DNA from: Acinetobacter sp. YWS30-1
Lineage (GTDB): Bacteria; Pseudomonadota; Gammaproteobacteria; Pseudomonadales; Moraxellaceae
DNA length: 64,000 bases
Direction of reading: 5' to 3'
Assembly: GCF_033558715.1 (NCBI RefSeq)
Contig: NZ_CP114606.1
Coordinates: forward strand, 496,001-560,000
The notes beneath the pieces are model-generated. The model did no database searches, was not told where the DNA came from, and was given only the letters and a program-made list of their open reading frames with translations. This document shows, one piece after another, positions 45,260-54,476 of the stretch (within the stretch, counting starts at the first letter, position 1; the number at the start of each line of letters is the position of its first letter). A program made the translations under genes and the position numbers.

Positions 45260-46705
45260 TTAAGATGAACAACTTACCATGACTTCAGGTACATCACTCG
45301 GCAATGGCACTAGATCTTCAGGGTGTTCCAGATCCGGCTGTTTTAAATAAGGCTGACTCAATAATTTAAACAGGCGATCGACTTCGGAAAAGTCATCCCG
45401 CTCAGCCAGTTCAATGGCTTTCTGTGCCATGTGATTGCGCAGGATATAGTGTGGATTGACGAGTTGCATGGCGGCATCTAATTCTTCAATATCCTGATGT
45501 TCGCGGATCGCTTCATATTGAGTCAGGAATGCTTCAAACTGACGGCGATCCAAACAATCATCCTTGATTGCTTCATATTCATGATTCTGCAGGCGAATAA
45601 AGCTTTGCGTATAGTCGAGTTGCTCGCTTTGTAAGATTCTGAGAAAAGCCATGGCGCAGTCAAAGCTGTCTTTGTGAAAACTCGGTAAGCCCATTTTCTG
45701 GTTTAGGCCATGCTTATAATGTTCCAGGAAGGTCGGTTCATAATGTTCCAGACATTGGGCCAGATCCTGTTTCCATTGTTCTTCATCATAGTTTTCAGGA
45801 CATAATGGAATCAGGTTATTCAGCCACATCCACAAGTTCCAGTGGCCGATGCTTGGTTGCTGCTGATAAGTATAGCGACCCTGATAATCCGAGTGGTTAT
45901 TAATCCAGTTGGGACGGAAACGCTCCATAAACCCATACGGGCCAAAGTCTAGCGTTGAACCGGTAATATTCAGGTTGTCGGTGTTCATGACACCATGTGC
46001 AAATCCAACCAGTTGCCATTTGGCAATCATCACTGCTGTGCGCTGAATGACTTGGGTAGCAAATGCCAGAATAGGCTGTTCTGCTTGCAGACATTGCGGA
46101 TAATGCCATTCCATACATTTTTGTGTGAATACAGGCAATAGGTCTGGCTGATACTGATTGATCCATTCAAAATGTCCAAACCGGATATGACAGTCAGACG
46201 TCCGTAATAGCATTGCACCCGGTTCCAGTTTTTCACGCTGTACACCTTGAGCGGAAGAGGTAAAACCAACCGCATTACTGGACTCTACACCTAGTGCATT
46301 TAAGGCGTGTCCGGCTAGGTATTCCCGAATCACCGAGCGTAACACTGCACGACCATCTCCCATACGCGAATACGGCGTTGCACCAGCACCTTTCAAATGC
46401 AGGTCAATGGTCTGGTTATCTTTATCTAGAATCTGGGCGATTAATAAACCACGTCCATCACCCAGTTGTCCTGCCCATTGTCCAAACTGATGGCCAGCAT
46501 AAACCATGGCCAAAGGTTCAAACTCGGCAAAGGTTTTTTGACCACTACAGATTTCGACCCATTGTGCTTTATCTTCCTCAGACCATTGCAGTTGATCCGC
46601 AAGCGCAGCATTAAAATGTCCCGCTTTAGTACCTTTTAAAGGTAGCGGGGGCTGATGATGATAAAGGCGAGAAGGGAGAGTTTGATATCGAGAATTAAAA
46701 TACAT
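45260..46705 (-). CDS. selO: Protein adenylyltransferase SelO (YdiU)
   Basis: SelO is a pseudokinase that transfers AMP to Ser, Thr or Tyr of proteins and is linked to redox stress. The 481-residue form starts at ATG 46705 (MYFNSRYQTLPSRLYH); a longer frame adds 13 unconserved residues. Blocks typical of the family are MVYAGHQFGQWAGQLGDGRG, HLKGAGATPYSRMGDGRAVLRS and GFAHGVMNTDNLNITGSTLDFGPYGF. The Cys-containing end (VMVSCSS) resembles the C-terminal cysteine seen in other SelO proteins. Confidence 0.93.
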   Translation of the reverse strand: MYFNSRYQTLPSRLYHHQPPLPLKGTKAGHFNAALADQLQWSEEDKAQWVEICSGQKTFAEFEPLAMVYAGHQFGQWAGQLGDGRGLLIAQILDKDNQTIDLHLKGAGATPYSRMGDGRAVLRSVIREYLAGHALNALGVESSNAVGFTSSAQGVQREKLEPGAMLLRTSDCHIRFGHFEWINQYQPDLLPVFTQKCMEWHYPQCLQAEQPILAFATQVIQRTAVMIAKWQLVGFAHGVMNTDNLNITGSTLDFGPYGFMERFRPNWINNHSDYQGRYTYQQQPSIGHWNLWMWLNNLIPLCPENYDEEQWKQDLAQCLEHYEPTFLEHYKHGLNQKMGLPSFHKDSFDCAMAFLRILQSEQLDYTQSFIRLQNHEYEAIKDDCLDRRQFEAFLTQYEAIREHQDIEELDAAMQLVNPHYILRNHMAQKAIELAERDDFSEVDRLFKLLSQPYLKQPDLEHPEDLVPLPSDVPEVMVSCSS

Positions 46706-46798
46706 GGCAGTTAAAATACTTAGGCAATAGAAGCAATATAACAAAGATCTCTGTTTAAAACTGTTGTAAAAGGAAAGTATAAGTAAGACGAGTAGAAA

Positions 46799-46834
46799 TA
46801 AAAAAAGCCCCTGATTTCAGGAGCTTTTTTGAGA
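46799..46834 (-). terminator. Terminator after the desaturase gene
   Basis: AAAAAAGC-CCTGA pairs with TCAGG-AGCTTTTTT (one bulge) around a short loop, about 10 bp downstream of the desaturase stop. Confidence 0.85.
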
Positions 46835-46843
46835 ATCTAAATC

Positions 46844-48010
46844 TTATTGAGAGACAGGCGCTTTTTTCAAATTACGTACTAACAGATTCAGTGTTTCACG
46901 ATGATGGGAAAGACGTTGTTCAACCAGCTGGAATTCAACTTTAAGTTTGTCATCCATCTGGTGAATCTTTTCTGCTACAGCCGCCTTTTTCACCTGTATT
47001 TCCTGTTCTTTCAGTTTGGCCCAGTCATTCAATGTTTGAGTAAAGGCTTCATACTCCTGAGCAATTTTACTTTTCACATTGATAATGTCTTCATTGACAT
47101 TATGGCCGTATACCGCCAGATCCTGCTCGGCATATTTAAACTTCATTGCCAGTTCAGCTTTTTTGATATTAAAGCTTGGAATACGGCGCAGATTTTTAGC
47201 CAGACCCAGTTTAGAGCAAGTCCAGATTAACCATTTAGTTGGGTCATATTGCCACCATTTTACGCCATTACGGTAATCGTACTGGAAGATGTGATGGTAG
47301 TTATGATAACCCTCACCCCAAGTTGCAATTGCTAACCAGAAGTTGTCACGTGCAGTGTTTTCATCCGTATAAGGACGTGAACCCCACATATGGCACAGTG
47401 AGTTAATGAAGAAGGTCACGTGATGGCTCAGGATTAAACGAACCAGACCACCCAATAATAATACACCCCAGACATCGCCTACAGCCCAGCCGATTGGCAA
47501 GAGAATCGCAGCGTGTACTGCAATTACTAAAGGCACATAGTATTTGTGCTGGAACATAACGACTTTGTCGTTTTGCAGGTCTGGTGCATTCTTGTAGTTG
47601 GGTTCTGCAGCAGGATAGTCACGCAGCATCCAGCCCAGGTGTGCATACCAGAAGCCGTTATTAATTGAATATGGGTCTTTTTCCACGTCATCGACATGAC
47701 GGTGATGGGTACGGTGACCTGAACCCCAGTACAGAATACTGTTCTGCACCGCAAAGGTACCCATGATCATTAAAATGATTTTTAAAGGTAAAGTCGCTTC
47801 ATAAGCACGATGTGCCCAAAGACGATGATAGCCCGCTGTAATCCCCAGGCTGCTAACGCCGAGCAAAACAAACATACTGATCCAAGCGGCAAGGCTAAAA
47901 TCATGGTGATACGCATATAACGGAATCGCGATAACAGCTACAATGGGTAAAACTACCAGAGCAAACACGGCGACCCAGTTAATTGGGGCTTGAGGTAGGG
48001 GAGCATTCAT
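46844..48010 (-). CDS. Membrane acyl-CoA (delta-9) fatty acid desaturase with coiled-coil tail
   Basis: A di-iron membrane desaturase of 388 residues that introduces a double bond into fatty acyl chains. It has several membrane segments and the three His boxes: HRLWAHRAY, HRTHHRHVD and EGYHNYHHIF. From about residue 285 on, a long charged helical stretch (AELAMKFKYAEQDLAV to LLVRNLKKAP) looks like a coiled coil of some 100 residues, which is not part of the catalytic core. ATG 48010 is favoured over an in-frame GTG at 48022. A DesT-like regulator gene is not adjacent. Confidence 0.9.
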   Translation of the reverse strand: MNAPLPQAPINWVAVFALVVLPIVAVIAIPLYAYHHDFSLAAWISMFVLLGVSSLGITAGYHRLWAHRAYEATLPLKIILMIMGTFAVQNSILYWGSGHRTHHRHVDDVEKDPYSINNGFWYAHLGWMLRDYPAAEPNYKNAPDLQNDKVVMFQHKYYVPLVIAVHAAILLPIGWAVGDVWGVLLLGGLVRLILSHHVTFFINSLCHMWGSRPYTDENTARDNFWLAIATWGEGYHNYHHIFQYDYRNGVKWWQYDPTKWLIWTCSKLGLAKNLRRIPSFNIKKAELAMKFKYAEQDLAVYGHNVNEDIINVKSKIAQEYEAFTQTLNDWAKLKEQEIQVKKAAVAEKIHQMDDKLKVEFQLVEQRLSHHRETLNLLVRNLKKAPVSQ

Positions 48011-48434
48011 CTCCAACAGCACTCCTGGAACCTGGGAAGGTATAACAAAAAGCAGAGGCCGCTATTGTTTATTTTAACAGCGGTTAAGTCATTCATATTA
48101 GCATGCTCCCTAGGGCATCACTAGCATTATTGTACGGTTGTATTGTACTTGTCGGTAACAGAATAAGCAGGGTGAAAACTACCATTTTCGCGGGCTAGAC
48201 AGGCTCTGATTTCCGAGTAAATCACTGAGATTTTTGAAGCTTTTAATCAAATTTATTTTCTGAAAATGAGACAAATGAATGTTCATTTTTTCTACTAGAT
48301 TGCAGAGAAATAAATTTGTAAGCAAACCCGTAACCCAAAGTTAAACAAGATTACAGACAGGCATTCTTCTTTAAATTATTTTTCAAGGCTTAAAGAAAAA
48401 TAATCTATATATAGAATCTTGCATTTTGGGTCAT
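48011..48434. other. Intergenic region upstream of the desaturase
   Basis: About 420 bp without a gene. It contains an inverted repeat AAATGAA-TG-TTCATTT at 48273-48288 and, nearer the gene, a hairpin pairing CCGCTATT (48059-48066) with AACAGCGG (48076-48083) in the probable leader. The rest is AT-rich with no clear signal. Confidence 0.5.
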
Positions 48435-49148
48435 TTAAAGATGTTGCATCATTAACTTCGGATAATCGGTAATGAGACCCTGAATACCCCAGTCGCGTAA
48501 TTCTTTGGCACGATTAACATCATTTACGGTCCAGACGCTGATGGTGAGTTCGGCAGCTTGTGTGGCCTGAATAATATCTTTGCTGGCCAGTTCATTCATC
48601 CAGCCAATCTGACAACAGCCAAGTTCTAAAGCTTGATCAATCGCCTGATATTTCACATCTGTTTCAATCAGAAGGCCGCGTTTTAAACTGGAATTTTGCT
48701 GTTGCAAAGCCTGATGGATTTTAGGATCAAAACTGGTAATCACGACTGACTGCTCATAACCCTGTAACTGCTGTTCAAGCTCAAGCGTGATTTTTTCAGC
48801 ATCGGCTTGGCTCGCTACACTTTTGACTTCAACTTCAATATGGTCAAAGTTATGAATCACGGTTAAGGTCTGATCCAGCATAGGAGTGGCTTCGACCTTG
48901 TTCCATTCTGACCATTTTACTGCGTGATTATATTGACTGAGATCCTGACGGCTACATTCGTAGAGGGGCTTTTGCAAACCGGTAGTGCGTACAAAATTAT
49001 CATCATGCATGATGATCAGGGCATTGTCTTTAAGCTGGCGTACGTCAAATTCGACTGCGCGAATCCCGATATCCTGAATATATTGAAAACCGCCTAGTGT
49101 ATTTTCAGGTGCTTCCCCACGCGCACCGCGATGTCCAATTATGCGCAT
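48435..49148 (-). CDS. Glycerophosphodiester phosphodiesterase
   Basis: Hydrolyses glycerophosphodiesters to glycerol-3-phosphate and an alcohol. The 237-residue protein starts at ATG 49148 with MRIIGHRGARGEAPENTL, which carries the catalytic HRG and PENT motifs. EFDVRQLKDNALIIMHDDNFVRTTG follows with the metal-binding acidic residues and second catalytic His. No signal peptide is seen, so it is cytoplasmic (UgpQ-like). An upstream extension to 49244 is not supported. Confidence 0.92.
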   Translation of the reverse strand: MRIIGHRGARGEAPENTLGGFQYIQDIGIRAVEFDVRQLKDNALIIMHDDNFVRTTGLQKPLYECSRQDLSQYNHAVKWSEWNKVEATPMLDQTLTVIHNFDHIEVEVKSVASQADAEKITLELEQQLQGYEQSVVITSFDPKIHQALQQQNSSLKRGLLIETDVKYQAIDQALELGCCQIGWMNELASKDIIQATQAAELTISVWTVNDVNRAKELRDWGIQGLITDYPKLMMQHL

Positions 49149-49293
49149 GCTGCGATAACCTGAAGAAGTGAAGATGAAAACATAATGATGAAGAGTTGTG
49201 ACAGGAGTATTGCAATATTCTGCGCCTGAAACACTTTGTTGCAAATACTGTTGGCGCAGAATTTTCCGTGCAATTTAATACATTTTAGCGGAT

Positions 49294-49878
49294 TTATTGA
49301 TCAATGGTTTCGTTGATATTTTTTTGCCATAACACCTCAGAACCACCTTCAACACGTTGCAAGGTGCGTGAAGCCACAAACAGCCAGTCAGATAGGCGAT
49401 TTAATAGCTGCAGGGAAGTCGCTTGAATATTCTGGTCACGTGAGTGAACTGACATCACGCTGCGCTCTGCACGACGGCACACGGCACGGGCTTGATGAGC
49501 AAAACTGCAAACTAAAGTACCCGCAGGCAAAATAAAATCTTTCAGCATCGGCAAAGCTTCATTCATACGATCGATGTCATTTTCCAGAAAATCAATCGAG
49601 ACTGGTTGAACCAGGTTAAAGCCAGGGATACACACTTCACCACCCAGATCAAACAACCAGTGCTGGATCAGGCTTAAAGATTTATCCCAAGTCGCTTTAT
49701 CCTGAATGCTGCTTGCCGCGATTTGTGCGCGTAAAACCCCAATGATGGCATTTAGCTCGTCCACATCACCGAGCGCGGCAATACGCAAGTCATCTTTGGC
49801 AACGCGTGAACCATCACCCAGACCTGTGGTGCCTGAATCGCCTGTGCGGGTGTAAATTTTACTTAAACGGTGGCCCAT
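49294..49878 (-). CDS. PduO-type cob(I)alamin adenosyltransferase
   Basis: Transfers adenosyl from ATP to cob(I)alamin to make coenzyme B12. The 194-residue protein shows the family opening IYTRTGDSGTTGLGDGSRVAKDD (ATP site), AALGDVDELNAIIGVL, FILPAGT and HQARAVCRRAERSV. It lies downstream of btuB, which carries a cobalamin riboswitch, so B12 import and activation genes are neighbours here. A hairpin after btuB suggests at least part of its transcription is separate. Confidence 0.93.
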   Translation of the reverse strand: MGHRLSKIYTRTGDSGTTGLGDGSRVAKDDLRIAALGDVDELNAIIGVLRAQIAASSIQDKATWDKSLSLIQHWLFDLGGEVCIPGFNLVQPVSIDFLENDIDRMNEALPMLKDFILPAGTLVCSFAHQARAVCRRAERSVMSVHSRDQNIQATSLQLLNRLSDWLFVASRTLQRVEGGSEVLWQKNINETIDQ

Positions 49879-49903
49879 TTGAATTCCTTAATTTTTTAAA
49901 TGC

Positions 49904-49944
49904 TGAATATAAAAAGAATCATGCCATAGGCATGACATGATTCT
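49904..49944 (-). terminator. Hairpin terminator after btuB
   Basis: On the - strand AGAATCATG pairs with CATGATTCT, with an inner CATG stem, and continues as TTTTTATATTC. It lies in the 93-bp gap before the adenosyltransferase gene. Confidence 0.75.
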
Positions 49945-49970
49945 CAAAAGTATTTCTAAAAAGGTTGAAC

Positions 49971-51854
49971 TTAGTATTTAAAGGTCACACCGGCAGAAGC
50001 AAGACGACCACCATTTAAGTAGTAGTTTCCATAATCTTGATATGAAGTTTTGAATTTAGTGTCGCCCATATTCTGAATATTTGTGAAAAGCTTAACAGAT
50101 GGATTTAGATTCCAATGAGCATTGAAATCTGCTGTCATATAACCTGGATTATCATGTTTGTAGTCCCAATCTTTGGAACTAGATTTTGCATTTAAAGACA
50201 AGCCCAAGCCATAGTTTTCATTCGTCATACCTACAGTTACAGTAGCATGGTGACGTGGGCGACGAACGAGATCACGATTATCTGAGTCATCTTTAGGTTG
50301 AACATAGCTATATGATAGACGTGTATAGAATTGATCAGCTTGCCATTTCAATGCTGATTCAAATCCTGTCAGAATCGCTTTTTTAATGTTTTGATTTTCG
50401 CCTGCTTTATAGGTGATCAAGTTTTCAATTTCATTACGATATAAGCTAAATTCAGAGCTAAAACCATGTGAATAATTTTGATTTAAACCAATTTCATATG
50501 AAATGCTTTCCTCTGGTTCTAAATTTGGATTACCTGATGAGCTGTATAAATCATTTGCACTTGGTGCTCTAAAAGCAGTACCGATATTGGTATATACACT
50601 TGTATCTGATGTAAGTTTATAACGAAGTGCAGCTTGACCTACAGTATGTTCGCCAAACTGCTTATTATCTTCTAAGCGAATACCCAATTGAGTATTCAAT
50701 TTATCATTATTAAATTGATGTTGAACATAATATCCATTTGAATCTAATGACGTATTATATTCAGTTCCATAACTTAGACTATTAACATCTGATTTGTTAA
50801 TCGTTCCACCAATTAATATATTTTGATGCGGTGTTAGCTTCCATCGAGCATTCAGGTCATATTCTTGACGTTCATTTAAAGTGTAGTCAATTTCTGAGCC
50901 AACATAGGTAGAATTCCAATCACCTGTAATTTCATCTTGTACCCAATTATATATATCAGTTAAATCATTTTGGACAAGGTTGTCTTCAAATTTAGAGTAG
51001 CGCGCATTAAGCTCCCACTGATCATTTAATTTGAGTGCACTCTTTGCAGTGAATAATTTATTTTCAAAGTTATGAGAGCGTTGTGCACCATAATCATCGT
51101 ATTGGCTTGAGCCTTGATTTTCACTGTATTCGATACTTGCGTTGTATTGGGCTTTATCAATGCCTAATTTGGTGGTAAAACCTTTTTGATCAAAACTTGC
51201 TTTGGGGGTGTTGGGAATATCTGTGACAATCGTACCATCAGTTTCAAGGCGTTGACCGCGGATTTGAGTATAGATCCCATTTTCTGCTAAATCAGCCCCA
51301 ACTACAGATTTATACGTTTTATTTTCACCGATTTCGCCTGTAACAAATCCACCCGACTTTTTAGGGGCTTGGGTAATGATTTGAACAACACCGCCAATCG
51401 CATCTGAGCCATAAAGTACAGAGGCAGGACCTTTTAATACTTCAACTTGTTTAATATCAGTGGTATCAATAAAAGCCAAAGATGCTGCGTTAGATGTTGC
51501 TGTGTTAAGTCGAACACCATCACGTAATACGAGGGTATGATCTGATTCAGTACCACGTAAAAAGATCGATGATTGTTGACCAATACCTCCTGCTTGAACC
51601 ATGTTGATAGATGCATCATTCTTTAATAGTTCTGGAAGTGATGTAATCGATGATTGCTCAAGAATTGCAGGCTCAATAATCGAGATGCGTGCAGGGACAT
51701 TTTCAATGTTTTCTGCAGAACGAGTTGCTGTAACCACAATCGTATCTAAAGAAGCTTGAGCAATTTTTTGCTCGTTAGCAAAAACAGATGAAGTAAAACC
51801 CAACGCAAGTGCGATCGCACCTACCAAGGCAGTAGGTTGAAATGGAATAGACAT
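49971..51854 (-). CDS. btuB: TonB-dependent vitamin B12 receptor BtuB
   Basis: Outer-membrane receptor of about 627 residues. It has a signal peptide (SIPFQPTALVGAIALALGF, cleaved after VFA), the TonB box DTIVVTA, a plug with LRDGVRLNTATSNAASL and IGGVVQIIT, and a beta-barrel ending GVTFKY with the terminal aromatic. ATG 51854 is chosen because GGAG lies 8 bases upstream; an ATG at 51872 is possible. The cobalamin riboswitch in the leader makes vitamin B12 the expected substrate. Confidence 0.93.
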   Translation of the reverse strand: MSIPFQPTALVGAIALALGFTSSVFANEQKIAQASLDTIVVTATRSAENIENVPARISIIEPAILEQSSITSLPELLKNDASINMVQAGGIGQQSSIFLRGTESDHTLVLRDGVRLNTATSNAASLAFIDTTDIKQVEVLKGPASVLYGSDAIGGVVQIITQAPKKSGGFVTGEIGENKTYKSVVGADLAENGIYTQIRGQRLETDGTIVTDIPNTPKASFDQKGFTTKLGIDKAQYNASIEYSENQGSSQYDDYGAQRSHNFENKLFTAKSALKLNDQWELNARYSKFEDNLVQNDLTDIYNWVQDEITGDWNSTYVGSEIDYTLNERQEYDLNARWKLTPHQNILIGGTINKSDVNSLSYGTEYNTSLDSNGYYVQHQFNNDKLNTQLGIRLEDNKQFGEHTVGQAALRYKLTSDTSVYTNIGTAFRAPSANDLYSSSGNPNLEPEESISYEIGLNQNYSHGFSSEFSLYRNEIENLITYKAGENQNIKKAILTGFESALKWQADQFYTRLSYSYVQPKDDSDNRDLVRRPRHHATVTVGMTNENYGLGLSLNAKSSSKDWDYKHDNPGYMTADFNAHWNLNPSVKLFTNIQNMGDTKFKTSYQDYGNYYLNGGRLASAGVTFKY

Positions 51855-51907
51855 GAGATGTGCTCCATACATTCACTCCCCGTGAATGATTGAGTTAAAG
51901 AACACAA

Positions 51908-52082
51908 CAAGCAGGTATCCGGACTTAAATGCAGTATTGAAACATACTTACTTATCCACCTTCCCACATATTGATGCAGTGGTGTAAATCCTGAAGATTT
52001 ATAAAGACAAGCTTTTCATTTTTTACCGTTGCGGGGGCAGCGTTGGATTTGCACCAACTTCCCTAAAGCCTTAAGGCCTTGA
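51908..52082 (-). promoter_or_regulatory. Cobalamin (AdoCbl-type) riboswitch
   Basis: Read on the - strand, the leader of btuB holds the known conserved blocks in order: GGGAAGTTGGTGCAAATCC, GCTGCCCCCGCAACGGTAA (the B12 box), then CACTG and GTGGGAAGGTGG. Near the end comes GTCCGGATACCTGC, like the conserved 3' block of the class. It would shut off btuB when B12 is abundant. Edges are approximate. Confidence 0.93.
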
Positions 52083-52245
52083 CTCGTTGCAAATTGTGGC
52101 AAGTATAAAGTCTGCTTATGACTTAAACAATCAAGATCAAGAATAATCCGTATGAACTTTACGCAAGATCGATGATTTGCATTACAATGATTCACCCCAA
52201 TCTCATAGATTACTTGATATCTTGGTAAATCAGAGCCAACACTAT

Positions 52246-52890
52246 ATGCGAACCCGTGCCAAAATCTGTGGAATCACCCGAGTTGAAGACGTCCAAGCTG
52301 TTGCGAATGCCGGCTGTGATGCCATTGGATTCGTGTTCTATCCACCGAGCCCACGTAGCGTGACTCAGGCACAAGCTGAAGTGCTGGTCAAAGCAGTGCC
52401 AGCTTATATTCAAGTGGTTGGCTTATTTGTTAATAGTACGGCAGATGACATCCAGGACATTTTAAAAACTGTTCCGCTAGATATTCTGCAGTTCCATGGT
52501 GATGAAAGCCCTGAACAATGTCAGGTTATCGCAAAGCAGGTTGGGCGTCGCTGGTATAAAGCGATTCAGGTCAAACCTGATCTGGACGTAGTCGCTGAGA
52601 TTCAACGTTATCAGACAGCAGGGGCCAGCGCAGTACTGTTAGACGCATGGCATCCTGATTTAAAAGGTGGTACCGGCCACAGCTTTGACTGGAGCACCTT
52701 TCCTCAATTAGATATTCCCTTGATCCTGGCTGGGGGCTTAAACCCGGACAATATCGAGCAAGCAATTCACACCACACAGGCTTATGCTGTTGATGTTAGT
52801 GGTGGTGTCGAATCCGCAAAAGGTATAAAAGACCAACAACTCATAGAACGCTTTATGCAAGGAGTCCATCGTGGATCAGCAAAGTACTAA
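52246..52890 (+). CDS. trpF: Phosphoribosylanthranilate isomerase
   Basis: Third step of tryptophan synthesis. The 214-residue TIM-barrel protein starts at ATG 52246 with [17 protein letters not shown], holding the catalytic Cys in [31 protein letters not shown], and LAGGLNPDN (phosphate site) with [14 protein letters not shown] follow. A longer upstream frame to 52177 lacks conservation. It overlaps trpB by 20 bp. Confidence 0.95.
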   Translation: MRTRAKICGITRVEDVQAVANAGCDAIGFVFYPPSPRSVTQAQAEVLVKAVPAYIQVVGLFVNSTADDIQDILKTVPLDILQFHGDESPEQCQVIAKQVGRRWYKAIQVKPDLDVVAEIQRYQTAGASAVLLDAWHPDLKGGTGHSFDWSTFPQLDIPLILAGGLNPDNIEQAIHTTQAYAVDVSGGVESAKGIKDQQLIERFMQGVHRGSAKY

Positions 52891-54115
52891 TCACAACAAG
52901 CCCGTGATTGACTATACCCAATTCCCGGATGAGCGTGGACATTTCGGTATCCATGGCGGGCGTTTTGTGTCAGAAACTCTGATGGCGGCTTTACAAGATC
53001 TGGAAAAGCTTTATTTCCGCATGAAAGATGATGAACAGTTTCTGGCAGAATTCGACCGTGATCTAGCCTACTACGTAGGTCGTCCTAGTCCTTTATATCA
53101 TGCTGAGCGATGGTCTAAAGAGTTGGGTGGTGCGCAAATTTACTTAAAGCGTGAAGATCTGAACCATACTGGCTCGCATAAAGTAAACAACACGATTGGT
53201 CAGGCTTTACTGGCTAAGCTTTCAGGTAAAAAACGCATTATTGCAGAAACTGGTGCCGGTCAGCACGGCGTGGCGACTGCAACGATCGCAGCACGTTTAG
53301 GCCTAGAATGTGTGGTATTCATGGGTGCTGAAGACGTGAAACGTCAGGCGATGAACGTTTACCGTATGCGTCTGCTGGGTGCAACAGTTGTCCCTGTAGA
53401 AAGTGGCTCTAAAACATTAAAAGATGCCATGAACGAGGCAATGCGTGACTGGGTCACCAATGTTGACTCAACTTATTATGTGATTGGTACCGTGGCAGGT
53501 CCACATCCATATCCACAATTGGTTCGTGACTTCCAGTCCATCATTGGCCGTGAAGCACGCCGTCAGATTCAGGAACAGGCAGGTCGTCTTCCAGATGCAT
53601 TGGTTGCTTGTGTCGGTGGTGGTTCAAATGCAATGGGCTTGTTCTATCCATTCCTGAACGATCAGGATGTGAAAATGTATGGTGTTGAAGCCGCAGGTTT
53701 AGGGATTGAAACTGGCAAGCACTCTGCACCACTGAATGCGGGTCACGTCGGTGTACTGCATGGTAACCGTACTTATCTGATGTCTGATAAAGAAGGCCAG
53801 ATCATTGAAACGCATTCAATTTCTGCCGGTCTGGATTATCCGGGTGTAGGTCCGGAGCACAGCTTCCTGAAAGATATGGAACGCGTGAACTATGTACCGA
53901 TCAATGATCAGGAAGCGTTACAAGGTTTCCGTGATCTAACCAAGATCGAAGGGATCATTCCTGCGCTTGAAAGCTCACATGCGATGGCTTATGTCACTAA
54001 ACTTGCCCCAACCATGGACAAGGATCAAATCATTATTGCGACCGTTTCTGGTCGTGGTGATAAAGACTTGATGACTGTTGCCCGTATTGATGGCGTAGAA
54101 ATGGTTGAGATGTAA
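52871..54115 (+). CDS. trpB: Tryptophan synthase beta chain
   Basis: Condenses indole and serine to tryptophan with PLP. The 414-residue protein has [15 protein letters not shown], the PLP lysine in [31 protein letters not shown], and the GGGSNAMG phosphate loop. GTG 52871 has GGAG at 52861 inside trpF and overlaps trpF by 20 bp, so the two are coupled. trpA lies 5 kb further on instead of directly downstream. Confidence 0.96.
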   Translation: MDQQSTNHNKPVIDYTQFPDERGHFGIHGGRFVSETLMAALQDLEKLYFRMKDDEQFLAEFDRDLAYYVGRPSPLYHAERWSKELGGAQIYLKREDLNHTGSHKVNNTIGQALLAKLSGKKRIIAETGAGQHGVATATIAARLGLECVVFMGAEDVKRQAMNVYRMRLLGATVVPVESGSKTLKDAMNEAMRDWVTNVDSTYYVIGTVAGPHPYPQLVRDFQSIIGREARRQIQEQAGRLPDALVACVGGGSNAMGLFYPFLNDQDVKMYGVEAAGLGIETGKHSAPLNAGHVGVLHGNRTYLMSDKEGQIIETHSISAGLDYPGVGPEHSFLKDMERVNYVPINDQEALQGFRDLTKIEGIIPALESSHAMAYVTKLAPTMDKDQIIIATVSGRGDKDLMTVARIDGVEMVEM

Positions 54116-54116
54116 A

Positions 54117-54192
54117 ATTTTCTCCGATCCCTCTTTTTCAAAGAGGGGTGAAAACCCTCCTATCTAAAAGGAGAGTAAGGTGGATTAAAAAA
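54117..54192. repeat. REP-like intergenic element, copy C
   Basis: GATCCCTCTTTTTCAAAGAGGGG followed by CCCTCCTATCTAAAAGGAG, with self-paired arms. The layout matches the reverse complement of copy A at 32597. Confidence 0.7.
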
Positions 54193-54228
54193 ATCGTATT
54201 GAAGCTATTCAGTACGATTTTTTTATTT
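54186..54228 (+). terminator. Terminator after trpB
   Basis: AAAAAAATCGTA pairs with TACGATTTTTTT around a 14-base loop, followed by further T. Confidence 0.82.
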
Positions 54229-54476
54229 TTATAGATAAGAAAATTTTTAAAGATGAAGAGGAAGGATCAATCTGGCTGGAAGTGGTATAAAAATTATACA
54301 AGTTCTGGATAAAACAGCAAAAAATCAGTTTCTCATTCAGAAAATTAAAATGGTTATTTTAAGCAGAATTGGCCGGAAGAGCTGACGAACGGTTTTAAAA
54401 AATTCTTTATCAAATCTCAATAATCGGCATAATAGCTTCAAGCAAAAATAGTTTTTGATTGAGATGGAATGTCTTA

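Larger units (their letters stand above)
54116..54476. other. Gap between trpB and the DUF2804 gene
   Basis: About 360 bp holding the REP-like element copy C (54117-54192) and the trpB terminator (54186-54227). The remaining roughly 250 bp show no gene or clear regulatory site. A 19-codon frame there was not accepted as a gene. Confidence 0.5.

Noticed and set aside
54248..54310. 19-codon frame starting with Met-Lys-Arg-Lys after trpB
   Set aside because: Too short, no good ribosome binding site and no sign of conservation.
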